A DNA stretch of 8,094 bases from Bacillota bacterium (GCA_023415145.1 JAEZLW010000210.1:1-8094), one strand, 5' to 3'; positions 1 to 5,468 are shown, counted from the stretch's first letter. Notes: generated by a model not told the origin, from the letters alone. Numbers and translations: made by a program.

Positions 1-499
1 GCTGGGAGTGGATCAACCCCCAGTCCTGTCTGCGTCCTGTCCATTTCTTCGTGATATCCATCATTGCCAGATACAGCATTTTCAGCAGGCTGTCGTCTGT
101 GGGGAAGACCGATTTGGATTTGGTCACCTTGCGAAGCTGGCGGTTGAAACCCTCAATGGCGTTAGTGGTATAGATAATATTCCGTACCTCGCCTGGATAC
201 TTGAAATAGGTGCTGAGGCCCGCCCAGTTTGCCCGCCAGGACTGCACGGTCTTGGGGTATTTCTTGCCCCACAGTTCATAAAACCATTCCAGTTCGGCCA
301 GGGCGGTCGGCTCGTCCACGGCGGCATACACACGCTTCAGATCCGCAATTAGCGACTTGATATCATTGTAGGACACAAACCTTGTAGTGTTGCGAATTTG
401 GTGAATCACACACTTCTGTATCTCCGCCTTGGGATAAACCGCCTCGATCGCATCGGGAAACCCGGTCAGACCATCCACGCTCACAATCAGTATTCCCAA
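1..499 (-). pseudogene. IS256-family (mutator-type) transposase, C-terminal fragment
   Basis: The minus strand has an open frame with no good start codon, about 166 residues, that reads as the C-terminal part of an IS256/MULE transposase. These enzymes move DNA by a cut-and-circularise mechanism using a DDE triad. Visible landmarks are SVDGLTGFPDAIEAVYPKAE, which holds the second catalytic Asp, then CVIHQIRN, then YTTNAIEGFNRQLRKVTKSK, which holds the catalytic Glu, and finally TKKWTGRRQDWG, close to the usual C-terminus. The N-terminal half, with the DNA-binding region and the first Asp, is missing. The frame meets a TGA at 500-502 and recognisable similarity stops near 494. The gene runs off the left window edge a few codons before its expected end. 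It cannot make an active transposase. The family call is secure. Confidence 0.93.
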
Positions 500-771
500 T
501 CAAAGGGAGTGTATGGCCGGAGATAATAAGGCGGGCAGAGGCCGGATTGAAAGGCAATCATTCCGACCTAGTCCCCTATTGGTGCCTGCCGGATGATTTT
601 CCCTATACGGCGAAGATCGAGCTCATCGTGCCCATGTATCCTATGAGCAAGGACAAATACCGCTACGACCGGTTGATCGAGGTGCTCTCGTTGTACCGCT
701 TGACCCTGGGTCAGCTCCGGCAGGAAGAACTGATGGAAGTCCTGCATCAGGATGAATGGGACCAGCAGTAA
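496..771 (+). pseudogene. C-terminal fragment of an unrecognised gene
   Basis: An open plus-strand frame runs from the junction near base 495 to TAA at 769-771 and gives about 91 residues. The first possible start inside it is a TTG at 547 with no ribosome binding site, so I read this as the tail of a gene whose 5' part is lost. The protein is acidic at the end (DEWDQQ), with the stretches YWCLPDDFPYTAKIELIVP and YRYDRLIEVLSLYRL. It looks like real coding sequence, with plausible composition and hydrophobic spacing, but I do not recognise the family. It is the only plus-strand coding fragment in the window. It faces away from the truncated IS256 transposase, so both genes lost their 5' ends at the same point. 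Confidence 0.5.
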
Positions 772-834
772 TTCAAGGAGCTATTCTTTGATTTGAGCCC
801 GCATTCCGTCTGTGCAAGGTATAGTCGCACTTCA

Positions 835-837
835 GTG
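835..837. repeat. Target-site duplication (left), GTG
   Basis: The three bases GTG immediately outside the left end of the IS3-family element are repeated immediately outside its right end at 2445-2447. Three-base duplications are usual for part of the IS3 family. The repeat is short, but it falls exactly where the TG...CA termini predict. Confidence 0.7.
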
Positions 838-864
838 TGCAGTAGTCAACAAAAACTGGACACA
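838..864 (+). repeat. IS3-family left terminal inverted repeat
   Basis: The element terminus reads inward as TGCAGTAGTCAAC and ends in the conserved AAAACTGGACACA. It pairs with 2418-2444. The TG start fits the TG...CA ends of the IS3 family and serves as the transposase binding and strand-transfer site. Confidence 0.8.
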
Positions 865-911
865 AGGGGACAACAAATTTTTGGTACAAAACCTCTGTGA
901 ATCGACGCCAT

Positions 912-1033
912 CCTTGACCGAACCTTGAGAAACGCTTTGGAAAAATTGCCGACGGCGACGAACTCATCAGCAAACGTAACTACACCCGCCGTCGGAAACT
1001 TTGACCTTAGCGTTTCTCAAGAACCTGTCAAGG
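912..1033. repeat. 122-bp imperfect inverted repeat inside the IS element
   Basis: Arms 912-936 and 1009-1033 match at 21 of 25 positions; the shared block is CTTGAGAAACGCT and its complement. Nested inside is a perfect 8-bp pair, CCGACGGC at 949-956 with GCCGTCGG at 988-995. A separate GC-rich hairpin (CCGCC/GGCGG, 1039-1051) follows. The structure lies between the orfB stop and the left IS end, where IS3 elements normally have little sequence. It could fold into a long hairpin at the 3' end of the transposase mRNA or be a small secondary insertion. No T-tract follows, so it is not a standard terminator. Confidence 0.75.
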
Positions 1034-1097
1034 ACAAGCCGCCGCGGGCGGTGGCTGCGCTCCGGAAAACGCAGCAATGCCTCTGGTTCTGAATCTA

Positions 1098-1964
1098 TCA
1101 GCAAACCTGAGAGGGCGCAAAGCGTTCCCGGTATTGCTGCGGCGTCAGATAGTTCAAGGAATATGCCGGACGCTGTTCGTTAAAGAAAATGATGTAGTCG
1201 TTGATTTCCTGATCAATACATTCATTACCCGTCACATGGAAATCCGTAAATAATTCAGCCTTTATCCAGCCATTGATCGCCTCCATTGCTGCATTGTCTG
1301 TCGGTGTCCCTGCACGGGACATGGAGTGAACAACACTATACATCGGTAGAAGCTCGTTGAAGCTTTTGGAGGCATACACAGAACCCTGATCCGAATGCAA
1401 CACCATTTTGTATTCCGGATGCTTATCCTTTAGCGCCAACAGATCTTTCAGTCCGCTGATATAAGTCATCCGATCGCCGCGCTTCGACGAGAGGGAATAA
1501 CTGACAATCTCATTGTTCCAAAGATCCATATATAAAGTCAGTTCGTAATAGATGCCTTTCACGTGGAAAGCCGTCATATCGCTTACGATACACTGCAACG
1601 GTCCGTCTACATTCATCTCTGACATGAGTAGATTGGGGAATACTCTGTAAGGTTTGCCCGGCTTCTTATACTTGTAATGCTTCGCTTTGCTCTTGAGGCT
1701 TGCCGCTTTACAGTACTTATGCGCATACGGGTCTGACATGATCTGACCTGTATCCAGACGAATCTTTGCGTTCAGCCACCGATAGCCGTGTGAAGGATAT
1801 TTCAGATGGTACTCCTGAAACAGCAGTATTGATCTGACAAGGGACTGGGTTCGTTCCGACGGATTGGATAGATGCTTCTTCCAATTGTAGAAACTGCTTC
1901 GCTGTATACCCATGGTCTCACATAAAAGTTTTACAGGAAACATTCCCGACAGTTCCAATATCAC
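1098..1964 (-). CDS. IS3-family transposase OrfB (DDE integrase-type)
   Basis: Catalytic transposase subunit of 288 aa, read from a GTG. The N-terminal 60 residues form the HTH_21-type region (KLLCETMGIQRSSFYNWKK, ending YPSHGYRW), which contacts the IS ends. The rve integrase core has the full DDE triad: D129 in IVSDMTAF, D192 in LHSDQGSVY and E228 in DNAAMEAINGW. The D-to-E spacing of 35 is exactly the canonical D(35)E. The end, NEQRPAYSLNYLTPQQY, matches the typical OrfB tail. In this family the active protein is usually an OrfAB fusion made by -1 frameshifting. Here the GTG overlaps the TGA of the reconstructed orfA frame (GTGA, 1961-1964), so coupled re-initiation is also possible. The length is normal and no residue appears damaged. 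Confidence 0.95.
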   Translation of the reverse strand: MILELSGMFPVKLLCETMGIQRSSFYNWKKHLSNPSERTQSLVRSILLFQEYHLKYPSHGYRWLNAKIRLDTGQIMSDPYAHKYCKAASLKSKAKHYKYKKPGKPYRVFPNLLMSEMNVDGPLQCIVSDMTAFHVKGIYYELTLYMDLWNNEIVSYSLSSKRGDRMTYISGLKDLLALKDKHPEYKMVLHSDQGSVYASKSFNELLPMYSVVHSMSRAGTPTDNAAMEAINGWIKAELFTDFHVTGNECIDQEINDYIIFFNEQRPAYSLNYLTPQQYRERFAPSQVC

Positions 1965-2016
1965 TTGGTACTCTTGTTGTCTAAAGGAATGTATTCCTTC
2001 TGAGCACCAACTCCCT

Positions 2017-2322
2017 TCACTTCGTACCCTTTTTTAGCCGTGCTTCTACGATCTTGGCTTTCACAAGCTCGTGAATCAATTCTTCTTTGGTCATTGACTC
2101 ATAACTTTCCAATCCGGCGGACACGTCGATTGGTTTATTTATACTGCCTAAACTCTTGATGCTTTGCCTGGTGGGAAGGCGATTCTCGGCCTTATACATC
2201 CTCAGATAATCTCTTGCCGTGTTATCACCGATGCCATATTCTTCAGCCGCTTCGAACCGGCTGATCTCGCCATTATAGATCCGCCGGCCTATGTCCAATT
2301 TTTCTTCCTTTGTGTACTTCAT
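2017..2322 (-). CDS. IS3-family OrfA (helix-turn-helix), 3' frameshifted
   Basis: The DNA-binding subunit of the transposase. The chosen ATG at 2322 sits behind a strong AGGAGGT at 2329-2335 and gives 101 aa; a GTG 13 codons upstream has no such site. The helix-turn-helix covers about residues 1-45 (MKYTKEEKLDIG, then FEAAEEYGIGDNTARDYLRM), followed by a helical tail ending ELVKAKIVEARLKK. The frame then stops at TGA 2017-2019. The -1 frame from AAAAAAG (2029-2035) continues as GYEVKGVGAQKEYIPLDNKS to a TGA at 1961-1963 that overlaps the orfB start. That tail resembles normal family OrfA ends as I remember them, so one base has probably been lost around 2026-2029. The A-run is also a good -1 slippage site, which could partly restore the full protein. 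Confidence 0.88.
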   Translation of the reverse strand: MKYTKEEKLDIGRRIYNGEISRFEAAEEYGIGDNTARDYLRMYKAENRLPTRQSIKSLGSINKPIDVSAGLESYESMTKEELIHELVKAKIVEARLKKGTK

Positions 2323-2328
2323 CTGGTG

Positions 2329-2335
2329 ACCTCCT
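2329..2335 (-). promoter_or_regulatory. Ribosome binding site of orfA
   Basis: AGGAGGT on the minus strand, six bases before the ATG at 2320-2322. It decides the orfA start in favour of 2322 over the upstream GTG at 2361. Confidence 0.85.
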
Positions 2336-2417
2336 GTCCACGTTTGGAGTTCATTGTCCACGACTTGGTTTCTTCTTCTCAGAATACCACTTTGTCGTGT
2401 CCAATTTCTACCCCCTC

Positions 2418-2444
2418 TGTGTCCAGTTTTATCTTACCACTTCA
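2418..2444 (-). repeat. IS3-family right terminal inverted repeat
   Basis: Read inward on the minus strand it begins TGAAGTGGTAAGAT and ends AAAACTGGACACA, matching the left end at about 20 of 27 positions. It lies upstream of orfA. The minus strand also shows TGGACA at the complements of 2292, 2335, 2355, 2398 and 2420, possible transposase or OrfA contact sites. Confidence 0.8.
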
Positions 2445-2447
2445 GTG
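2445..2447. repeat. Target-site duplication (right), GTG
   Basis: Partner of the GTG at 835-837, directly adjoining the right end of the insertion sequence. Confidence 0.7.
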
Positions 2448-2586
2448 TAATTGTTGCCAGTGTGATACCCCCCCTTCCAGTTTCCCGACCGTGTGAGCGT
2501 TTCCCCCAGCGCGGTCAGTTGTTCAGAGTACCAGGTATTTGACCCCCCTACCCCATTGAGCGCTTTGGTGCCCATAGTCAGACAGG

Positions 2587-2635
2587 TTTTTAGCCTTTTT
2601 AGCCTTTTTGGGCTTTCCAAAAGGCTAGAAAGCAT
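2587..2635 (-). repeat. 9-bp repeat cluster A with inverted-repeat arm
   Basis: Three tandem 9-mers on the plus strand (TTTTTAGCC, TTTTTAGCC, TTTTTGGGC at 2587-2613), that is AAAAAGGCT units on the minus strand. They are followed by AAAAGGCTAGAAAGCAT at 2619-2635, which is an exact inverted copy of 2755-2771. Confidence 0.8.
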
Positions 2636-2754
2636 ATCCTTAACACAAGCAAAACGGAAATTCCTTTTTGATACCTATAAGCATGCCTGGTACTGTTGTC
2701 CAATTGTACATCCCTTCCTGTCTTGCGGTATAAAGTACCGTAATGGCCTCAATA

Positions 2755-2788
2755 ATGCTTTCTAGCCTTTTTAGCCTTTTTAGGCTTT
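2755..2788 (-). repeat. 9-bp repeat cluster B with inverted-repeat arm
   Basis: Three units in the same orientation and register as cluster A (TTTCTAGCC, TTTTTAGCC, TTTTTAGGC, 2759-2785). Clusters A and B are near-identical over about 29 bases (2590-2617 versus 2762-2788). The ATGCTTTCTAGCCTTTT at 2755-2771 is the inverted partner of 2619-2635. Confidence 0.8.
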
Positions 2789-2964
2789 ATGTAAGGTTTA
2801 AATTTCGCTTGCATTCTCTAATCAAACCAAAAGTGAATGAAAGAGAGTATTGGTGATTCCATAGGGGACAATGTACTTATAAAGTATAAGAAAGTAAGTA
2901 AGTTATAAGTCATTACTAGATAAATAGTCTAATAAGGCTTATTATTCACACGCGCACACGGACT

Positions 2965-2982
2965 AAAAAGGCTAAAAAGTCT
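2965..2982 (+). repeat. 9-bp repeat cluster C
   Basis: Two tandem 9-mers in the opposite orientation to A and B: AAAAAGGCT at 2965-2973 and AAAAAGTCT at 2974-2982, with a degenerate third unit (GAAAAGTTC) after them. Confidence 0.7.
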
Positions 2983-3092
2983 GAAAAGTTCTCTTCGGAT
3001 AATAAGAAGATACTCCACCTTTGGAAAAACCCAATAGAATCAAGGAAGTTCGGCTTTGTGTAACTCAATCCATTCATAAATTCTCGTTTTGG

Positions 3093-3119
3093 AAAAAGGT
3101 TAAAAAGTGCCTAGAAAGT
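3093..3119 (+). repeat. 9-bp repeat cluster D
   Basis: AAAAAGGTT (3093-3101) and AAAAAGTGC (3102-3110), followed by CTAGAAAGT (3111-3119). The period is again 9, in the same orientation as cluster C. The CTAGAAAG block recurs beside clusters A and B. Confidence 0.65.
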
Positions 3120-3142
3120 CCCTGTTAATGGCTATAAAGTCA

Positions 3143-3182
3143 CGAATGAAAGAACGCTCCCATCCTTAGCAGGACAGGAGCG
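3143..3182 (-). terminator. Probable intrinsic terminator of the AAA_14/DUF4143 gene
   Basis: On the minus strand CGCTCC and GGAGCG (arms 3155-3160 and 3177-3182), with an inner TCCT/AGGA pair and a 4-base loop, form a stem-loop. The T-rich TTCTTTCATT follows. It starts about 20 bases beyond the stop codon at 3203. The U-tract is interrupted, so efficiency may be moderate. Confidence 0.7.
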
Positions 3183-3202
3183 CCATCACAGACAAAACAG
3201 TT

Positions 3203-4420
3203 CTATAAATAGAGTACGGGAACAGTAAAATCCATCGGCGACATGGGGAGCAGTTGGTCGACCATGCACACCACGCCACCAGCACCCCGCTTCATGCCCG
3301 GAATACGATCCAATACCGTGAACGCGGCAATGTCACGTTTGGAAGGGTCGGCGTGTTTTTTGATCTCTATTGGGTATAGCGTATCCCCTTGCCTTACGAT
3401 CAGGTCGATTTCAGTCTGGTCCTTGTCACGGTAGAAATAGACAGGCGCCTCCTGCCCTGCATTCAGGAAGCTTTTGATGATCTCCATAACCACATAATTC
3501 TCAAAAAACGCGCCTGCCATCGCGCCGCTTTCCAGCACATCCGCGCTTGTCCATTTGGTCAGGTAAGCGGCCAAGCCTGTGTCGGTGAAATAGACCTTCG
3601 GTGTCTTGATGGCCCGTTTTAATATATTGGAATGCCAGGGCTGAAGCAGATATACAATGTTGGATGCGCAAAGGATGGACAGCCAGCGGTCGATGGTTGG
3701 CTGGCTGACGCCCACATCACCCGCGATGGCCGCCTTGTTGGTAAGGTTGCCGATCTGGGCTGCCAGTGCGGTCATGAATCGCAGGAACTTCAACTCGTCA
3801 CCAACCTGGGCAAGTTCGCGGACATCCCGCTCCAGATAGGTCTTGGTATACGACGCATAGAACATCTGCCAGTCCATGTCGGATGCGTTCATCTCCGGCA
3901 TGCTACCGCGCCAGATGGTCTCCCACACTTTCGCATAGGCCATAGGCTTTGCGTTCATGCGCCGGGCCAGCAGAAAATCCTCAGTGGGGACAAAGGGCGT
4001 CATGGTTTCATCCCCTTGCAATTCTCGGGTGGAAAGCCCAAGCATATTCAGGATGCTCACGCGCCCTGCAAGGGACTCGCTGATGTTACGCATCAGGCTG
4101 AATTGCTGGGAGCCGGTCATTAAGAACATACCCTTGTCATGTGTATTATCCACCTGCATTTTGACATAAGGAAAAAGATTCGGCGCATACTGCACCTCAT
4201 CTACCAGAACCGGTGGTGGATTGATCCTAAAAAAGGTGCCGCTCTGCTCCACAGCCGCCTGCAGCACCTGCGGGTCGTCCAGCGTGATGTATGGAACAGC
4301 AGGAAAGACATGGCGCAATAGCGTCGTTTTGCCCACCTGCCTAGCGCCGGTGAGCAGCACTGAAGAAAACTGCGAGGCGGCCTTCAGCACGGTAGCCTCT
4401 ATATGCCTTTTAATATACAT
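3203..4420 (-). CDS. AAA_14/DUF4143 ATPase
   Basis: A 405-aa P-loop ATPase of the AAA_14 plus DUF4143 type, common and multicopy in gut anaerobes and archaea; its cellular role is unsettled. The N-terminal ATPase has Walker A GARQVGKT at residues 25-32, Walker B VLVDE at 71-75 and a sensor-like FLMTGSQQ at 99-106. A winged-helix-like segment follows (GVSQPTIDRWLSIL, about 237-250). The C-terminal DUF4143 module contains YFTDTGLAAYL and then TEIDLIV and YPIEIKK (E337, D339, E352, K354). These fit a PD-(D/E)xK nuclease-like core with its key residues kept. The start at 4420 is chosen because GGAGGT lies at 4427-4432; an upstream ATG at 4477 has no such site. The gene has its own promoter and a hairpin after its stop, so it behaves as an independent cargo gene. 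Length and motifs are complete. Confidence 0.93.
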   Translation of the reverse strand: MYIKRHIEATVLKAASQFSSVLLTGARQVGKTTLLRHVFPAVPYITLDDPQVLQAAVEQSGTFFRINPPPVLVDEVQYAPNLFPYVKMQVDNTHDKGMFLMTGSQQFSLMRNISESLAGRVSILNMLGLSTRELQGDETMTPFVPTEDFLLARRMNAKPMAYAKVWETIWRGSMPEMNASDMDWQMFYASYTKTYLERDVRELAQVGDELKFLRFMTALAAQIGNLTNKAAIAGDVGVSQPTIDRWLSILCASNIVYLLQPWHSNILKRAIKTPKVYFTDTGLAAYLTKWTSADVLESGAMAGAFFENYVVMEIIKSFLNAGQEAPVYFYRDKDQTEIDLIVRQGDTLYPIEIKKHADPSKRDIAAFTVLDRIPGMKRGAGGVVCMVDQLLPMSPMDFTVPVLYL

Positions 4421-4454
4421 GGCAAGACCTCCGACTAAACTAATACGCGATATT

Positions 4455-4483
4455 ATTATAGCCGGAAATGGATGCATTTACAA
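4455..4483 (-). promoter_or_regulatory. Promoter of the AAA_14/DUF4143 gene
   Basis: On the minus strand TTGTAA (4478-4483) and a consensus TATAAT (4455-4460) are separated by exactly 17 bases. The predicted start of transcription is near 4448, leaving a leader of about 28 bases with the GGAGGT ribosome site. The promoter overlaps the 4460-4495 inverted repeat, which could act as an operator. Confidence 0.7.
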
Positions 4484-4495
4484 CCATCTCCGGCT
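4460..4495. repeat. Inverted repeat overlapping the ATPase promoter
   Basis: Arms AGCCGGAAATGG (4460-4471) and CCATCTCCGGCT (4484-4495) pair at 11 of 12 positions around a 12-base loop that contains the -35 box. The -10 box abuts the left arm. The geometry suits a dimeric repressor site. It could also form an RNA hairpin about 35 bases beyond the upstream GGCT-like gene, though no clear U-tract follows. Confidence 0.7.
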
Positions 4496-4530
4496 AATAT
4501 AATTTGATGACCTATATGGGTGGAGATTTG

Positions 4531-5001
4531 CTATCTGCTCCGCTCCGATCGCCGTACCGCTTCCGAAAGATACCGTTGATGAAAGCCGAATGTTCGATAT
4601 CCGTCTGCGATGCAATCAAGGTATGGTTGGCCTGGCGGAGTCATGCACCCATAATTCATGATATAGATCATCGCCTCCACCTCCAGCGCTGCAGACTGGG
4701 GTGTGGATTTGGTGGGCAGCCATTCAATGCCTTCCACCTTTACGACTTCCTTCCGATATAATGAAGGGTATCCCTCGTAGCGATCCAGGGCAGTTTCGCA
4801 TTCCTCGGTGATCGCCCATAGCAGGATGGGTACCCGGCGACCCTTCCTGGGCTCCACTGTAGCCACCCCACCGCGCCCAAGGCCACGGAACAGCAGGTGG
4901 TAGTCCATTAGCCAGCCCTTGCCGATAGGCACGGCAGCAGGGCACCTGCGGGCCATTTGTTCCAGGTTGATGTTCGACCCGTAAGCAGCATACACTTTCA
5001 T
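4531..5001 (-). CDS. Gamma-glutamylcyclotransferase-like (GGCT/AIG2) protein
   Basis: A 156-aa cytosolic protein of the GGCT/AIG2 fold. Such enzymes cleave gamma-glutamyl amides by cyclising the glutamyl group to 5-oxoproline, releasing the free amine. The glycine-rich substrate loop YGSN is at residues 7-10, right after the first strand (MKVYAAYGSN), and the presumed general acid/base Glu is E76 in RYEGYPSLY. Both are family hallmarks, and the length is typical. AAAGG at 5010-5014 precedes the ATG. The next gene upstream in the same direction is the 70-aa protein, and the amidoligase lies before that, suggesting that this enzyme may undo or trim amide products of that ligase. That role is inference; the substrate cannot be read from sequence. 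The Arg-rich C-terminus (VRRSERSR) is unusual. Confidence 0.9.
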   Translation of the reverse strand: MKVYAAYGSNINLEQMARRCPAAVPIGKGWLMDYHLLFRGLGRGGVATVEPRKGRRVPILLWAITEECETALDRYEGYPSLYRKEVVKVEGIEWLPTKSTPQSAALEVEAMIYIMNYGCMTPPGQPYLDCIADGYRTFGFHQRYLSEAVRRSERSR

Positions 5002-5006
5002 AAACT

Positions 5007-5042
5007 TTACCTTTCGCCGTAGATGGGGATACTCCCCTCCAT
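5007..5042 (-). CDS. Possible 11-codon leader ORF before the GGCT-like gene
   Basis: ATG at 5040-5042, preceded by AAAGG, opens a short frame, MEGSIPIYGER, that stops at TAA 5007-5009, five bases before the GGCT start. Its last codons contain the ribosome site of the GGCT-like gene, so the two would be translationally coupled. A perfect GGGGA/TCCCC hairpin (5025-5037) lies within it. It may be a leader peptide or a chance frame; there is no independent support. Confidence 0.3.
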   Translation of the reverse strand: MEGSIPIYGER

Positions 5043-5085
5043 GGCAACCTTTCGTTTTTTAAATTGCTAAGCCTTGTGCTTTGAT

Positions 5086-5298
5086 TTAGCGCTTAGTGAT
5101 CACCGCGAAGTAGTATCCGAAAGCATCCCGCCCGGCGCCATAAACCAGGCCAGCGTCCACGCCGCGCTGCCGGTCATCGGCCATGGCGTACCCCGCAAGC
5201 TTCATAGCAGTCATTCGGGTTTCTTCACGGGTCAGCCCTTTGAATTTGAATTCGCAATCCTTTTGGAGCCTTCGAATCATGTCCAGTGTGATCTTCAT
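5086..5298 (-). CDS. Hypothetical 70-aa protein between the amidoligase and GGCT-like genes
   Basis: A small, highly charged protein that I do not recognise. The ATG at 5298 follows AAAGGGG at 5307-5313, the same ribosome-site type used by its neighbours. Residues 1-35 look helical (MKITLDMIRRLQKDCEFKFK, then TREETRMTAMKL). The C-terminal half is Gly/Tyr-rich (AGLVYGAGRDAFGYYFAVIT) and ends in basic KR. There is one Cys (C15), no signal peptide and no membrane segment. It lies downstream of the amidoligase and is preceded by the same ~100-bp leader. This suggests co-regulation and leaves open that it is a substrate or accessory of the amide chemistry. It is real by start context and position; its function is unknown. 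Confidence 0.7.
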   Translation of the reverse strand: MKITLDMIRRLQKDCEFKFKGLTREETRMTAMKLAGYAMADDRQRGVDAGLVYGAGRDAFGYYFAVITKR

Positions 5299-5316
5299 TT
5301 GCTATGCCCCTTTCAT

Positions 5317-5417
5317 TTGATCGTGTGTATCTTACCTCTGATGCCCTGACGAATCCACGCTATTAGCGGGTTGTTTCTGCGTTGAAATTGCTTAGGTAAG
5401 TATGTCCTTATCGTCAC
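5317..5417 (-). repeat. Duplicated ~100-bp leader element, copy 1 (before the 70-aa gene)
   Basis: This block aligns with 6396-6494 at roughly 70 percent identity by eye, with best-conserved pieces GTGTGTAT, CGGGTTGTTT, GCGTTGA and TCGTCAC on the plus strand. Both copies end within about 20-45 bases of the downstream start codon on the minus strand. A TAA occupies the same relative position in both copies (5392-5394 here). Neither contains a clear promoter. Possible roles are shared promoter/operator or mRNA leader, or a remnant of tandem gene duplication. Confidence 0.75.
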
Positions 5418-5426
5418 AAATGAAGG

Positions 5427-5456
5427 CCGGAGGTGGAGGTCTTACCACACCTCCGG
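5427..5456 (-). terminator. Stem-loop after the amidoligase gene
   Basis: CCGGAGGTG (5427-5435) and CACCTCCGG (5448-5456) form a perfect 9-bp GC-rich stem with a further GGT/ACC pair inside. It lies 13 bases beyond the amidoligase stop. Only a weak T-rich stretch follows on the minus strand (CCTTCATTTG), so it may be a poor terminator or a 3'-end stabiliser rather than a full stop. Confidence 0.5.
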
Positions 5457-5468
5457 TAAGGAGAAGGA

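Larger units (their letters stand above)
838..2444 (-). mobile_element. IS3-family insertion sequence, 1607 bp
   Basis: A complete insertion sequence oriented on the minus strand. Both ends, read inward, start with TG and can be aligned without gaps over 27 bases (838-864 and the complement of 2418-2444) with about 20 matches. The inner 13 bases, AAAACTGGACACA, are identical. A GTG duplication flanks the element. It carries orfA (2322-2017) and orfB (1964-1098), the usual IS3 arrangement, with orfB offset by -1 relative to the reconstructed full-length orfA. Two points are odd. OrfA carries a one-base frameshift near its end. There are also 260 bp between the orfB stop and the left end, longer than usual, containing a 122-bp inverted repeat. 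With orfA broken the element may depend on frameshifting or on a copy elsewhere. Confidence 0.88.
2445..3202. other. Gene-free AT-rich region with repeats
   Basis: About 750 bp without a convincing gene. The first ~140 bases (2445-2585) are different in character: they are C-rich, with runs of five to seven C, and look like leftover end sequence of another gene or element. From 2586 the DNA is AT-rich and holds four clusters of a 9-bp AAAAAGGCT-type repeat and a 17-bp inverted repeat (2619-2635 with 2755-2771). It also holds an 8-bp inverted repeat ACTTATAA/TTATAAGT (2875-2882, 2903-2910) and a palindrome TAATAAG-G-CTTATTA (2930-2944). Iteron-like repeats in AT-rich DNA are typical of plasmid or element origins and of partition or regulator binding arrays, but no initiator gene lies next to it here. 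Short open frames at 2429-2635 (minus) and 2493-2765 (plus) lack ribosome binding sites or recognisable products. Confidence 0.6.

Noticed and set aside
363..557. A 64-codon minus-strand frame
   Set aside because: It runs out of frame across the IS256 fragment and the junction; the transposase frame explains this DNA better.
773..973. A 66-codon minus-strand frame
   Set aside because: It reads through the IS left end and one arm of the foldback; it is an accident of those repeats.
2429..2635. A 68-codon minus-strand frame that would stay open into the left flank if the IS were removed
   Set aside because: Removing the IS and one GTG leaves the frame open for about 26 more codons, but the sequence is low in complexity, has no ribosome site and matches nothing I know.
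2587..3119. CRISPR array
   Set aside because: The repeats are 9 bp in tandem with no unique spacers, occur in both orientations, and have no cas gene nearby.
3632..4123. A 163-codon plus-strand open frame and several smaller ones nearby
   Set aside because: They lie antisense to the AAA_14/DUF4143 gene and have no family features.
5317..5417. Hammerhead-type ribozyme (CTGACGA on the plus strand)
   Set aside because: The core motif is absent from the second copy of the leader and the required stems do not form.
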